64,000 nucleotides of DNA from Akkermansiaceae bacterium (GTDB lineage Bacteria; Verrucomicrobiota; Verrucomicrobiia; Verrucomicrobiales; Akkermansiaceae): positions 1-64,000 of the forward strand of contig JAFLSS010000005.1 in assembly GCA_022510805.1 (NCBI GenBank). The letters run 5' to 3'. Below, one piece after another: positions 43,292 to 51,688 of this stretch (position 1 is the stretch's first letter; each line of letters starts with the position of its first letter). Made by a program: the position numbers and the translations under genes. The notes beneath the pieces were generated by a model. The model worked only from the letters and a program-made list of their open reading frames with translations. It searched no databases and was not told the origin of the DNA.

Positions 43292-43301
43292 GCAGGGCAT
43301 T

Positions 43302-45140
43302 ATGGGAGCGCTCGGATATAGCATACGCATGGGGTGGCGAGGCGTCAAAACATTCGTGAAGCAAGGGAGAGTAGACCCCCTGCCGGTGAGGCGAGCGCTC
43401 AAGGGCTACACCCTGCGCAGCGCCGGGCGAGACCTGAAAGCGGCGGTCGATGTGGCGCTGGTGGGGCTGCCGCAGGGCATGGCCTTTGCCGCCATGGCCG
43501 GGCTGGAGAGCATCTACGGCATCATGGCCGCCACAGTAGGCACCTTTATCGCGCCGCTGTTCACGCGCTGCTCACTCACCGTGAGCGGGCCGAGCAACGC
43601 CACGGCCTTCATGCTGGCCAGCTTCCTGCTGGCGGCCTCCCCCGCCATACAAAGCGCGCCGGGCATCTATGTGCCGGCCATCGTCTTTCTGGCCGGCCTG
43701 CTGTGCGTGATCGGCGCATTCATCAAAGCCACCGAGATGCTGCAATTTGTGAGCCGCAGCGTGCTGGTGGGCTATATCACAGGCGCGGCCACCCTCATCA
43801 TCGCCTCACAGCTGCGCTACGTGCTGGGCATCCATGACGTGCAGGCAGGCAGCTCATTCTTCTCCATGAGCAGCGCCATCATCGCCAACCTGGAGCACGC
43901 GCAATGGCAGCCCATGCTGCTCGGCGCGCTGTCCTTCGCGCTGTTCATCCCGCTGCGGCGCTACTTCCGCTTTCTGCCCACCTTTGCGGTGATCCTGCTG
44001 CTCATGAGCCTGCTCAACTGGCTGCTCAGCCAGCCTTTTGCCGGCGGAGCCTTCGCCGGGGTGCGCATGCTGCGCGATTTCACGATGAGTGATCTCGTGT
44101 GCACCCCGCCGGCCCTGGCCGAAGCCACCACCCACCTCAGCGAGATCCTGCCCATCGCCCTGGGCGTGGCTTTCCTCTCCACGCTGGAGCAGACCGTCAT
44201 GAGCAAGACCATCTCCGCCAAGACCGGCGAGCCGCTCAACCTCAATCAGGACACCTTCGCCGTGGGCATGGCCAACATGGGCTCCGCCTTCACCACCTCC
44301 CTGCCCTGCTCCGCCTCGCTCACGCGCTCCATCCTCAACTACAACGCCGGCGCCGCCACGCGATTCTCCGGCATCTACTGCGGCCTCCTCTGCCTGGGCA
44401 TCACCTTTGTGCTGGCCAATGTACCGCTCATCTCACGCATCCCGCACAGCGTGCTCGCCGCGCTGGTGCTGGCCAACGCCGTCTCCCTGTTTGACCGCAA
44501 GCTGCTGCGCATCTGCATCCGCAGCACCCCCGGAGATGCCGCCGTGCTCGTGGCCACCTTTGTGGCAGCGCTGCTGCTGCCGCTGCACCTGGCCATCTTC
44601 GCCGGCGTCGTCTTCTCCGTGTCGCTCTTCCTGCGCAAAGCCGCCAAGCCGGAGCTCATCGAATACACGCTGGATGACGCCGGCACCCTGCTGCAGGTGA
44701 GCGACACCGCCCGCCGCCTGCCGCAGATCTCCATCGTGCACGTGGAGGGTGATCTCTTCTTCGGCGCGGCAGACCTCTTCCGCAAGCAGGTGTCGCGCAT
44801 CGCGGAGGACGCCTCGCTGGCTGTCATTGTGCTGCGCATGCGCAATGCTCGCAACCTGGACGCCACCTCCGTGTGCGCGCTGGAGGAGCTCATCCGCTTC
44901 ACCCGCGAGCAAGGGCGCCACCTCATCATCTCCGGCGCCAGCCGTGAGGTCTACCGCATCCTGCGCAAGAGCGGCGTGCTCGAGGTGCTGCAGGAAGGCA
45001 CCCGCCGCGGGGAGAGCAACATCTTCCTCGTGGAGCCCAAGAACCCCAACATGTCCACCCGCAAGGCGCTGCTGCGCGCCCAGCAACTGCTCGGCTCCAC
45101 CGAGGCGGACATCTCCATCTACACCACCCGCTCCGTCTGA
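43302..45140 (+). CDS. SulP-family anion transporter with STAS domain
   Basis: The protein (612 residues from ATG 43302, or 616 from 43290) has an inner-membrane domain of 10-14 helices with SulP hallmarks: ALVGLPQGMAFAAMAGLESIYGIMAA near residue 55, LTVSGPSNATAFML near residue 100, SRSVLVGYITGAATLIIASQL near 155, and SLPCSASLTRSILNYNAGAATRFSGI near 330. A C-terminal STAS domain (about residues 460-580) holds ISIVHVEGDLFFGAADLF and VIVLRMRNARNLDATSVCALEEL. SulP proteins move sulfate, bicarbonate or dicarboxylates; the substrate is not decided here. The stop codon overlaps the mutY ATG (TGATG), so both are translated together. Confidence 0.9.
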   Translation: MGALGYSIRMGWRGVKTFVKQGRVDPLPVRRALKGYTLRSAGRDLKAAVDVALVGLPQGMAFAAMAGLESIYGIMAATVGTFIAPLFTRCSLTVSGPSNATAFMLASFLLAASPAIQSAPGIYVPAIVFLAGLLCVIGAFIKATEMLQFVSRSVLVGYITGAATLIIASQLRYVLGIHDVQAGSSFFSMSSAIIANLEHAQWQPMLLGALSFALFIPLRRYFRFLPTFAVILLLMSLLNWLLSQPFAGGAFAGVRMLRDFTMSDLVCTPPALAEATTHLSEILPIALGVAFLSTLEQTVMSKTISAKTGEPLNLNQDTFAVGMANMGSAFTTSLPCSASLTRSILNYNAGAATRFSGIYCGLLCLGITFVLANVPLISRIPHSVLAALVLANAVSLFDRKLLRICIRSTPGDAAVLVATFVAALLLPLHLAIFAGVVFSVSLFLRKAAKPELIEYTLDDAGTLLQVSDTARRLPQISIVHVEGDLFFGAADLFRKQVSRIAEDASLAVIVLRMRNARNLDATSVCALEELIRFTREQGRHLIISGASREVYRILRKSGVLEVLQEGTRRGESNIFLVEPKNPNMSTRKALLRAQQLLGSTEADISIYTTRSV

Positions 45141-46153
45141 TGACACACCCCGCCTCCCCCATAGCCCGGGCGCTCGTGGACTGGTTTGCCCACGCGGGGC
45201 GCAGCTACCCCTGGCGGCGCACCCGGGACCCATGGGCCATCCTGGTGAGCGAGGTCATGCTGCAGCAGACCACCATCCCCACTGTGCTGGCGCGCTATGA
45301 GCAGTGGATGCAGCGCTTCCCCACCCCCGCCGCCCTGGCCGAGGCCTCCGAGGAAGAAGCCCTCCGCTCATGGGAGGGGCTGGGCTACTACCGCCGCGTG
45401 CGCTCCCTGCAAGCCACGGCGCGCGCCATCCAGCGCGAGCACGGCGGCCACTTCCCCACGAGCGAGTCCGCCCTGCGCGCCCTGCCCGGCATCGGCGACT
45501 ACACCGTGGGCGCCCTGCTGAGCTTTGCCTACAACCGCCCCGCCCCGCTGGTGGATGCCAATGTAGCGCGTGTCTTTGCCCGCCTGTTCAACGACACCAC
45601 CCCCGTGGACACCCCCGCCGGGCGGCGCAAGCACTGGGAATGGGCCGCCCGGCTGGTGCACCCCACTGAGCCGCGCGCCTACAACTCCGCCCTCATGGAG
45701 CTCGGCCAGACCCTCTGCACCCCCGGCCGGCCGGACTGCCTGCTCTGCCCCCTGCGTGAGCACTGCCGTGCCGAGCGCCCGGAGGAGCTGCCTGTGCGCC
45801 GCGCCAAAAAAGAGCTGACCCGCCTGGAGCACCACGATGTGTGGTGCCTGCGCCCGGAGGGGCTGCTCATGGAAAAACAGGCTGAAGGCGCCCGCCACGC
45901 CGGCATGTACCGCCTCCCCCGCCGCAGCGAATCCGAGGTGCAGGGGCTCCCCCTGCTCTGCCGCCAGTCCTACAGCATCACCCGCTACAAGGTCACGCGC
46001 TCCCTCTACGAAGCGCCCCCCGGCCTGACCCCGCGGGAGGGGGAATGCTTTCTCCCCCTCGCCTCCCTCGCAGCGGCACCTGTGGCCTCACCCGACAGGA
46101 AGCTCCTGCGGCGCCTGCTGCCGGAGCATGAGTCCGGCGCGGCGGGCTCATGA
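45140..46153 (+). CDS. mutY: A/G-specific adenine DNA glycosylase MutY
   Basis: MutY removes adenine opposite 8-oxoguanine. In the 337-residue protein I see the catalytic Glu region WAILVSEVMLQQTTIPTVLARYEQW near residue 35, the helix-hairpin-helix and catalytic Asp segment LRALPGIGDYTVGALLSFAYNRPAPLVDANVARVF near residue 115, the 4Fe-4S loop CTPGRPDCLLCPLREHC (CxxxxxxCxxCxxxxxC) near 192, and a C-terminal NUDIX-like domain that reads 8-oxoG (HDVWCLRPEGLLMEKQ). Coupling to a SulP gene is unexpected. Its end overlaps the convergent phosphatase gene by 6 bp. Confidence 0.95.
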   Translation: MTHPASPIARALVDWFAHAGRSYPWRRTRDPWAILVSEVMLQQTTIPTVLARYEQWMQRFPTPAALAEASEEEALRSWEGLGYYRRVRSLQATARAIQREHGGHFPTSESALRALPGIGDYTVGALLSFAYNRPAPLVDANVARVFARLFNDTTPVDTPAGRRKHWEWAARLVHPTEPRAYNSALMELGQTLCTPGRPDCLLCPLREHCRAERPEELPVRRAKKELTRLEHHDVWCLRPEGLLMEKQAEGARHAGMYRLPRRSESEVQGLPLLCRQSYSITRYKVTRSLYEAPPGLTPREGECFLPLASLAAAPVASPDRKLLRRLLPEHESGAAGS

Positions 46154-47836
46154 CTCAGCGTCCGGCGTCTCCACCTCGGTGAACTCCAGCCCCAGCATGC
46201 ACAGGTCATCCTTGAGCCCTGCGCCCTCAGTGAAGGACATCACCAGCGAGAGCATGTTCTCCATCATCTGCGGCAGCTCCTCATCACAATGCCGGGAGAG
46301 ATGCGCCAACACGCGCTCAAAGCCCAGCTCATCATCAGCGCTGTTTTCCGCCTCCACCAGGCCATCCGTGTAGAGAATCACGCGCATCCCGCTCTCCAGC
46401 GGTATCTCACTCTCGCGGTAATTCGCGCGCTCATTCATGCCCATGGCACACGAGCGCGGCAGCGGCGGCATGTAGGCCCGGCCATCCGCCGTCACAATCA
46501 TCGGCGCCGGATGCCCCGCGCCGGACACCGTGAGGCGCCGCTGCTGCAAATCCAGGTACATGTAGAAGCCGGTGACAAAGGTGGTTTCCACATTATTGCC
46601 GGCAATCGTGTTGTAGAGGCTGCGATTGAGCGTGGAGAGCAGCAGCGCCGGCGTGTTGGCCAGATTCACCGCCTCCTCCATGAAGCCGCGCATCAGGGAA
46701 GCCACCATAGCCGCGCAGACACCATGGCCCATCACATCACATATCAGCATGCCCACCCCTGATTCTCCCACGCGGAACACATGGAAGAAATCCCCTGCCA
46801 CTTCCTCAATAGGCTGGTAAATGTGGTGGAAATTCACGCGGCGCTCCAGCCGGCTCTGCGGGCCCGCACTCCACACGCGCGGCTTCACCGCCTCGGGCAG
46901 CATCGAGCGCTGCAGCCGACGCGCCATCTCAAGCTGGCGGCGGAAATCCCCCTCCGCCTTCTCGAGAATCTTATTCTTCACATCGAGCTCTTCTGCCATC
47001 TGGCGGTATTTTTGCTCGCGCTCGATCATCTCCGTCACATCCGAGGCAATGCCCACAATACCCTTCACCTTCCCATCGGCCGCATACCAGGGGAACTTGG
47101 ACAGGCGGCACCAGGTATCGGGGCGGTCCTTCCAGTTCTCGCGGTACTCGCGGTTGAGGATAGGTGTTCCCGTGCGCATGATCTCCAGCTCCTCCGCGCG
47201 CGCGATCTCGGCCGTCTCAGCCGAGAAGAAATTGTGATCCCGGCGGCCGATCATATCTGCCGGCGTCTTCACCTGCATCTTGCGCACCGTCGCCTCATTG
47301 ACCAGCACAAAGCGCGACTCCCGATTCTTGAAAAAGATATTGTCCGGCAGGTAATCAATGAGCGTGCGGAAGAGGTCGCGGTCCTCCATGGCGTGCAGGT
47401 CAGCCATCTTGCGGCGGGTGATATCCACCCACACGCCCACGAGCCGCAGCGGCTGCTTGCGGGCATCGCGCTCCAGCAAGCCATTCACACGCACCCATTT
47501 CCAGCCCTTGGAGCCCGCGCGCAGCAGGCGCACCTCCACCCGCAGCGGCGAGGTTGTGGGATTAGCCAGGTATTTCTGCACAGCCGAGAGGAAGAACGAG
47601 CGGTCTTCCTCGTGGATGGTGGTTTCCGCCTCCGTAAAAATATTGGGTGCCTCTGTCTCCACGGGCCAGTTCATCATGCGCAGGCACTGCTCCGTGTAGT
47701 AGATCCGGTTCTCCTCAATCTCCCAGCAATACACCCCTTCCTCAGCCGCTTTCAACGCCTTGCGTACCATCTCCCATTTGAAGACAGTAGGGACCGTCCG
47801 GTGGTGGCTATTCGTATTATCCTCAGGCACGCTCAT
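46148..47836 (-). CDS. PAS-domain PP2C/SpoIIE-type phosphatase
   Basis: The protein has 562 residues from ATG 47836 (MSVPEDNTNSHH); the longer frame in the track is antisense to rfbB. Order: a PAS domain (about 20-130, ending VRVNGLLERDARKQPLRLVGVWVDITRRK), a second PAS domain (about 150-255, NIFFKNRESRFVLVNEATVRKMQ), a coiled coil (about 260-300) and a PPM/SpoIIE phosphatase domain with EEVAGDFFHVF, LICDVMGHGVCAAMVASLM and VILYTDGLVEAEN, which hold the metal-binding Asp residues. This layout is RsbU-like: it dephosphorylates an anti-sigma-factor antagonist in response to a sensed signal. No anti-sigma or antagonist gene is in the window, though a sigma factor lies two genes upstream. Confidence 0.88.
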   Translation of the reverse strand: MSVPEDNTNSHHRTVPTVFKWEMVRKALKAAEEGVYCWEIEENRIYYTEQCLRMMNWPVETEAPNIFTEAETTIHEEDRSFFLSAVQKYLANPTTSPLRVEVRLLRAGSKGWKWVRVNGLLERDARKQPLRLVGVWVDITRRKMADLHAMEDRDLFRTLIDYLPDNIFFKNRESRFVLVNEATVRKMQVKTPADMIGRRDHNFFSAETAEIARAEELEIMRTGTPILNREYRENWKDRPDTWCRLSKFPWYAADGKVKGIVGIASDVTEMIEREQKYRQMAEELDVKNKILEKAEGDFRRQLEMARRLQRSMLPEAVKPRVWSAGPQSRLERRVNFHHIYQPIEEVAGDFFHVFRVGESGVGMLICDVMGHGVCAAMVASLMRGFMEEAVNLANTPALLLSTLNRSLYNTIAGNNVETTFVTGFYMYLDLQQRRLTVSGAGHPAPMIVTADGRAYMPPLPRSCAMGMNERANYRESEIPLESGMRVILYTDGLVEAENSADDELGFERVLAHLSRHCDEELPQMMENMLSLVMSFTEGAGLKDDLCMLGLEFTEVETPDAES

Positions 47837-47897
47837 TCCCTCATTTTCGCATCTTCCGTGATATATGCAAGCAGAAAAATGTTTTCTGCCGAAGTTT

Positions 47898-48980
47898 TTA
47901 TTTATTCGCCGCAGCGGCCGCGGGGCCGTACATGCTTTCGTAGTAGCGCGCATACGCTCCGCTGGTGATCTGCTCCACCCACTCCGGGTGCGCGAGATAC
48001 CAGCGCACCGTGTCGCGCAGGCCGGCCTCGAAGGAGTAGCGCGGCTTCCAGCCCAAGTCCCGGCGCAGCTTGGCGGCATCTATGGCATAGCGCAGGTCGT
48101 GCCCGGCGCGGTCAGACACATAGGTGATCAGCCGCTCACTCGAGCCCGGCGCGCGGCCGAGCTCCTCATCCACCAGGCGCACCAGCAGGCGCACCACGTC
48201 GATATTGCGCCACTCATTAAGCCCGCCGATCACATACACCTCACCATCGGGCGCGCGGTGAAAGATATCATCTATGGCTTGTGCGTGATCCTCCACATGC
48301 AGCCAATCGCGGATATTCTCCCCGCGCCCGTATATCGGCAGCGGCTGCTCGCGGCAGATGTTGAGTATGCACAGGGGAATCAGCTTCTCGGGAAATTGGT
48401 ACGGGCCGTAGTTGTTGGAACAATTTGTCAGCACCACCGGCAGGCCGTACGTGTCGCGGTAGGCGCGCACGAAGTGATCCGAGCTCGCCTTGGATGCAGA
48501 ATACGGGCTGTGCGGCGCATAGGGTGTGGACTCGCAGAAAGGCGCCTCCCCCGGGTGCAGCGCGCCGAAGACCTCATCTGTCGACACGTGGTGAAAGCGC
48601 TTCCCCTCCTCAGCCCCGGCCCAGGCCTCACGCGCGGCTTGCAGCAGGCTGAGCGTGCCCAGCACATTGGTGCGCGCAAAGACAAAGGGATCACGGATGG
48701 AGCGGTCCACATGACTCTCCGCCGCCAGGTGGATGACGCCGTCGATGCGGCGCTCCTGAAACAAGCGGCGCAGCAGCTCAAGATCACAGATATCCCCGCG
48801 GACAAACGAGTAGTTGGGCGCGCCGGCCACATCCTCAAGGTTGGCGAGATTGCCGGCGTAGGTGAGTTTGTCGAGATTGAGGATGGAGTAGTGGGGGTAG
48901 CGGCGCACGAAGTGGCGCACGACATGCGAGCCGATGAACCCGGCGCCTCCGGTGATGAGTAGGGAACGTGCAGTCTCCAT
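47898..48980 (-). CDS. rfbB: dTDP-glucose 4,6-dehydratase
   Basis: RmlB/RfbB converts dTDP-glucose to dTDP-4-keto-6-deoxyglucose, a precursor of rhamnose and other deoxysugars. The 360-residue SDR-type protein has the NAD site LITGGAGFIGSHVVRHF, DICDLELL near residue 62, HLAAESHVDRSIRDP near 85, the catalytic STDEVFGALHP (Thr-Asp-Glu) near residue 133 and YSASKASSDHFVRAY (YxxxK) near 160, and RGENIRDWLHVEDHAQAI near 230. The rest of the rhamnose pathway is not in the window. It sits 44 bp after the sigma factor gene and 61 bp before the phosphatase gene. Confidence 0.95.
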   Translation of the reverse strand: METARSLLITGGAGFIGSHVVRHFVRRYPHYSILNLDKLTYAGNLANLEDVAGAPNYSFVRGDICDLELLRRLFQERRIDGVIHLAAESHVDRSIRDPFVFARTNVLGTLSLLQAAREAWAGAEEGKRFHHVSTDEVFGALHPGEAPFCESTPYAPHSPYSASKASSDHFVRAYRDTYGLPVVLTNCSNNYGPYQFPEKLIPLCILNICREQPLPIYGRGENIRDWLHVEDHAQAIDDIFHRAPDGEVYVIGGLNEWRNIDVVRLLVRLVDEELGRAPGSSERLITYVSDRAGHDLRYAIDAAKLRRDLGWKPRYSFEAGLRDTVRWYLAHPEWVEQITSGAYARYYESMYGPAAAAANK

Positions 48981-49024
48981 AGCCGATGGTAATCGAGTGA
49001 GGTGGGGGAGGGGGATGAGAGGCC

Positions 49025-49732
49025 TCAGGCGCGCGGTGGCTCAGGCTGCTCCGCCGGGGCGCTGCCCTTGGACTCCAGCGAGCGGATGTATTTGATCTCC
49101 TTGCTGAGCAGATTCCCCACGCGGTGCTTGGCGAGGTAGATCTGCGCGAAGGAGATGCCGAGTTTTTGCTTCACCTCGCTGGCTTTCATATTGTGCAGCA
49201 CATAGTAGTCATATATCTGAAACTGGCGGGGGGACACCTTGCCTTTCACGCGCTCGAGCGCCGCTTTCATGATATTGTCCTGCCACTCTTTATCCCATAT
49301 TTGGTCGAAGGAATTACTGTCGGCATCCGGCATGAGATCCAGCGGGACAAGCTCCCCCTGTTCGTACTCAGCCACAGCCGAGGCCGTGTCCTTGCGGCGG
49401 AGGCGGAACTGGTCATTGATGCGCCAGCGGGTGATATTCCACAGCCAAGTCTTGAACGACCCCTTGGAGGGATCATAAGCATTTTTGCGCGCCTGCTTGG
49501 CAATGGTGATCACCGTCTCCTGCACCACATCCCAAGCCTCCTGCTCATTGAGGCCGGATTTGAGCGCCACAGAGTAGATGAGGCGCCAGTAGGTGCGGTA
49601 GAACTCATCCCACGTGCGCTGGTCCTTCCAATCCGCCAAGCGCAAGATGAGGCTGCGCCGCGTGTGGTCAGCATACTTCTCCAGCTCACCGGGAGCCGGT
49701 TCATCCCACGTTCTTTCTTCCTCGCTGGCCAT
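49025..49732 (-). CDS. ECF-like RNA polymerase sigma factor (PVC type)
   Basis: The 235-residue protein has sigma region 2 (TWDEFYRTYWRLIYSVALKSGLNEQEAWDVVQETVITIAKQ, then GSFKTWLWNITRWRINDQFR) and a region 4-like helix-turn-helix (VSPRQFQIYDYYVLHNMKASEVKQKLGISFAQIYLAKHRV). A 30-residue acidic linker joins them. The N-terminus and the Pro-rich C-terminus are variable. This layout is that of ECF-type sigma factors common in the PVC superphylum. It should direct a specific regulon. No anti-sigma factor is next to it. It has its own promoter, located inside the last codons of the ATP-grasp-like gene, with 9 nt between the -10 box and the ATG. Confidence 0.88.
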   Translation of the reverse strand: MASEEERTWDEPAPGELEKYADHTRRSLILRLADWKDQRTWDEFYRTYWRLIYSVALKSGLNEQEAWDVVQETVITIAKQARKNAYDPSKGSFKTWLWNITRWRINDQFRLRRKDTASAVAEYEQGELVPLDLMPDADSNSFDQIWDKEWQDNIMKAALERVKGKVSPRQFQIYDYYVLHNMKASEVKQKLGISFAQIYLAKHRVGNLLSKEIKYIRSLESKGSAPAEQPEPPRA

Positions 49733-49741
49733 ACGTCAAGC

Positions 49742-49770
49742 ATCCTAGCACATGTCATGCCGGGATGCAA
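49742..49770 (-). promoter_or_regulatory. promoter of the sigma factor gene, leaderless type
   Basis: On the minus strand TTGCAT, 17 nt, TAGGAT, 9 nt before the ATG. The -35 box lies inside the 3' end of the upstream gene. The predicted mRNA leader is 2-3 nt. Confidence 0.55.
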
Positions 49771-51050
49771 GGCACAAGAATGGCATCCCTCATGCCGTGT
49801 ATTTTTTTCTTATCCGGCGGGGTGATCGTGGCGAGGCATCCCCCCAGCTGCACCCCGCCATCCGCCCGGCGGAAATAATAGGGGCACAGGCGCACCCGCC
49901 CGCGCACCTGCTCCACGCTGCCATCCTCCCGGTAGCAGGGGTGCTCCACCACAGCCGCCTCGCGGAACTCCTGCATCACCCACGGCTGCTTGGGCGCCTC
50001 TGCCAGCGCGTGCTCCACCGCTGCCTGCCACTCCGCAGGGCCTACATCATGGCCGATGATGACTCCCCTGCTGCCCCAGGCCAAGGGGGAGAAGCCCGAC
50101 ACCTTGAGCACAAGCCGCCGCGCGCTGCGCCCCAGTGCGCCCACTTCTTGCCAGCTGTGGAGCTGCAGCCACGGCAGGGCAGCCTGCGGCGGCAGCGGCG
50201 CCGGGTCCGGCACCCAGCCGCGGGGCACCACCTGCTGCAGGGTCTGCAGATGCGCGGCGCGCAGCTCCCGCGCCCACGCCTGCTGCAGGCCGGGGAAGTG
50301 CAGCAGCGCCAGCCACAGTTTTTCCTCCAGGTGCGGCAGCGGCGGCGGCGTGAGCTCCAGCTCACCGGCGGCGGCAGCCTCACTCAGCGCCCGCGCCGCA
50401 GGCACTTGATCCGTGTCAAAAAGCTCCCAGAAGCGGTAGATGGGACCGCGCTGCGCCGGGCTCAGCGCCTCCGCCTCCGCATAGGAAAAGCCCGCCCCCA
50501 GCTGCTCCGCCAGCCACTGCATCTCCGGGCGGTAATCCCCGGCCTCTTCCGACACCGCCACCACGCCGCCACGCGGCAGCGCCGCGCGCAGCCCCTCACG
50601 CATGCCCTCCGCCCCGCCGAGCACCTCATACCCCGCCGCGGCATACAAGCGCGACAACCAGAGGGTGATTCCCATACCGCCCGGCACGCTGTCCAGCTCG
50701 ACCAGCGACACCTCATCCTCCCCCAGCAGCAGGTCCGGCCGTATCACGCGCGGCGACTCCCCGCGCATCGCGGCAGCGCGCTGCGCCTGCACCAGCCACT
50801 CCGGCTTCCCCGCATCCAGCAGCGGCGCCAGCCAGGGGTGTTCCCGCCCGGAAGCGCTGCGCCGATAAAGCGCATGGGAGGCATCCTGAAACCGCGCCAG
50901 CACATGCCCCAGCCCTTCGATGCGGCGCACCACCGCACGCGGCAGCGCCAGCGGCTGCGGCGACAGGCGCCACGGCAGCCCGGCCTCGCCCGCGCGTGCA
51001 AACAAGCCCCCTTGCGGCACCGCCGCCAGTATATCATCCCTCTGCAACAT
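49755..51050 (-). CDS. ATP-grasp-like protein of unknown function
   Basis: The 431-residue protein (start MLQRDDILAAVPQ at 51050; the ATG at 51059 overlaps a -10 box) has features of circularly permuted ATP-grasp enzymes related to glutathionylspermidine synthase: RVIRPDLLLGEDEVSLVELDSVPGGMGIT near residue 100, LVLKVSGFSPLAWGSRGVIIG near residue 310 (a Lys followed by a Gly-rich loop), QPWVMQEFREAAVVEHP near 355, and RVRLCPYYFRRADGGVQLGGCLATI at the end. It is not rich in membrane segments and has no signal peptide. Its family name is not certain; it may ligate an amino or acid group to a peptide or cofactor. It lies upstream of the sigma factor gene. Confidence 0.55.
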   Translation of the reverse strand: MLQRDDILAAVPQGGLFARAGEAGLPWRLSPQPLALPRAVVRRIEGLGHVLARFQDASHALYRRSASGREHPWLAPLLDAGKPEWLVQAQRAAAMRGESPRVIRPDLLLGEDEVSLVELDSVPGGMGITLWLSRLYAAAGYEVLGGAEGMREGLRAALPRGGVVAVSEEAGDYRPEMQWLAEQLGAGFSYAEAEALSPAQRGPIYRFWELFDTDQVPAARALSEAAAAGELELTPPPLPHLEEKLWLALLHFPGLQQAWARELRAAHLQTLQQVVPRGWVPDPAPLPPQAALPWLQLHSWQEVGALGRSARRLVLKVSGFSPLAWGSRGVIIGHDVGPAEWQAAVEHALAEAPKQPWVMQEFREAAVVEHPCYREDGSVEQVRGRVRLCPYYFRRADGGVQLGGCLATITPPDKKKIHGMRDAILVPCIPA

Positions 51051-51057
51051 GCCCCCC

Positions 51058-51086
51058 ATTGTAGGAGCCGGCGCTCACGCTGTAAA
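51058..51086 (-). promoter_or_regulatory. promoter of the ATP-grasp-like gene, leaderless type
   Basis: On the minus strand TTTACA, 17 nt, TACAAT, 7 nt before the ATG at 51050. The track's start at 51059 is inside the -10 box. Confidence 0.6.
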
Positions 51087-51209
51087 GAGCAAAAAAACAG
51101 CATGACGCTAACGAAGAAGCGCGTGCGGCAGCGGGGGAGGGAGGGGCGCCCACCTGTCTCTGCCCGTTTTTGCGCGGCCGCGCCGGGGCAGCGTGTCACA
51201 CCCGGCACT

Positions 51210-51608
51210 ATGCCTGAGTTTTCCCATTGTTTCCGCGGGCTTGCCGCCAAGCGCAAGCTGACCCACAGTGAACTCGTGCGCGCCATCCGCTTCATGATCG
51301 CCGCAGAGTTCGAAGCCATCCAGCTCTACGAGCAACTGGCAGAATCCACCTGCAACGAATTAGCGCGCAAGGTGCTGCTCGACATCACCAAAGAAGAGAA
51401 GGAGCACGTGGGCGAGTTCCGCCACCTGCTCGCGCTGCTCGCCCCGGAGGATGAGACCGACTACGCCGAGGGCGCCCAGGAGGCAGCGGGCTACCTGGCC
51501 CCGCTGGTGGATGCCAAGCGCCATTCTTCCTGTGAATGCAGTGAGACGGGCGGCGAGTGTGAGGACTCCTGCAGCTGCGGCTGCCACGGTGAGGACTCCG
51601 GCAGCTGA
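51210..51608 (+). CDS. ferritin-like, encapsulin-cargo-like protein with Cys-rich tail
   Basis: The 132-residue protein (start MPEFSHCFRG at 51210; an ATG at 51102 is less likely) has the short ferritin-like core HSELVRAIRFMIAAEFEAIQLYEQLAEST and VLLDITKEEKEHVGEFRHLLALLAP, with the ExxExxxLYE and EEKEH metal-ligand motifs. This closely resembles the ferritin-like domain fused to or packed inside encapsulins (for example the Pyrococcus virus-like-particle protein), and such proteins store or oxidise iron. The last ~25 residues are unusual: CECSETGGECEDSCSCGCHGED, a Cys/Glu-rich tail that could bind metal. The ORF track hides it in a 618-residue frame whose N-terminal part is antisense noise. 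No encapsulin shell gene is adjacent. Confidence 0.75.
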   Translation: MPEFSHCFRGLAAKRKLTHSELVRAIRFMIAAEFEAIQLYEQLAESTCNELARKVLLDITKEEKEHVGEFRHLLALLAPEDETDYAEGAQEAAGYLAPLVDAKRHSSCECSETGGECEDSCSCGCHGEDSGS

Positions 51609-51621
51609 TCCGCTCGGCTAC

Positions 51622-51684
51622 CGCGCCCCACCCCGCCGCCGGAAGAGGAGGCTCCCCCTTCTCTCCCAAGGCGGGGCGGCGCGG
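51622..51684. terminator. GC-rich hairpin between convergent genes
   Basis: CGCGCCCCACCCCGCC can pair with GGCGGGGCGGCGCGG across the gap between the ferritin-like gene and bioA. No T-run is visible on either side. It is a candidate bidirectional terminator. Confidence 0.4.
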
Positions 51685-51688
51685 GCGC

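Noticed and set aside
47837-48079. N-terminal extension of the phosphatase ORF
   Set aside because: It overlaps the 3' end of rfbB in another frame, and ATG 47836 gives a sensible start.
49752-51209. N-terminal part of the 618-residue plus-strand ORF
   Set aside because: It is antisense to the ATP-grasp-like gene. Only the part from 51210 is a real gene.
51060-51688. Encapsulin nanocompartment locus
   Set aside because: The ferritin-like gene is cargo-like, but no shell gene is adjacent; its flanks are an ATP-grasp-like gene and bioA.
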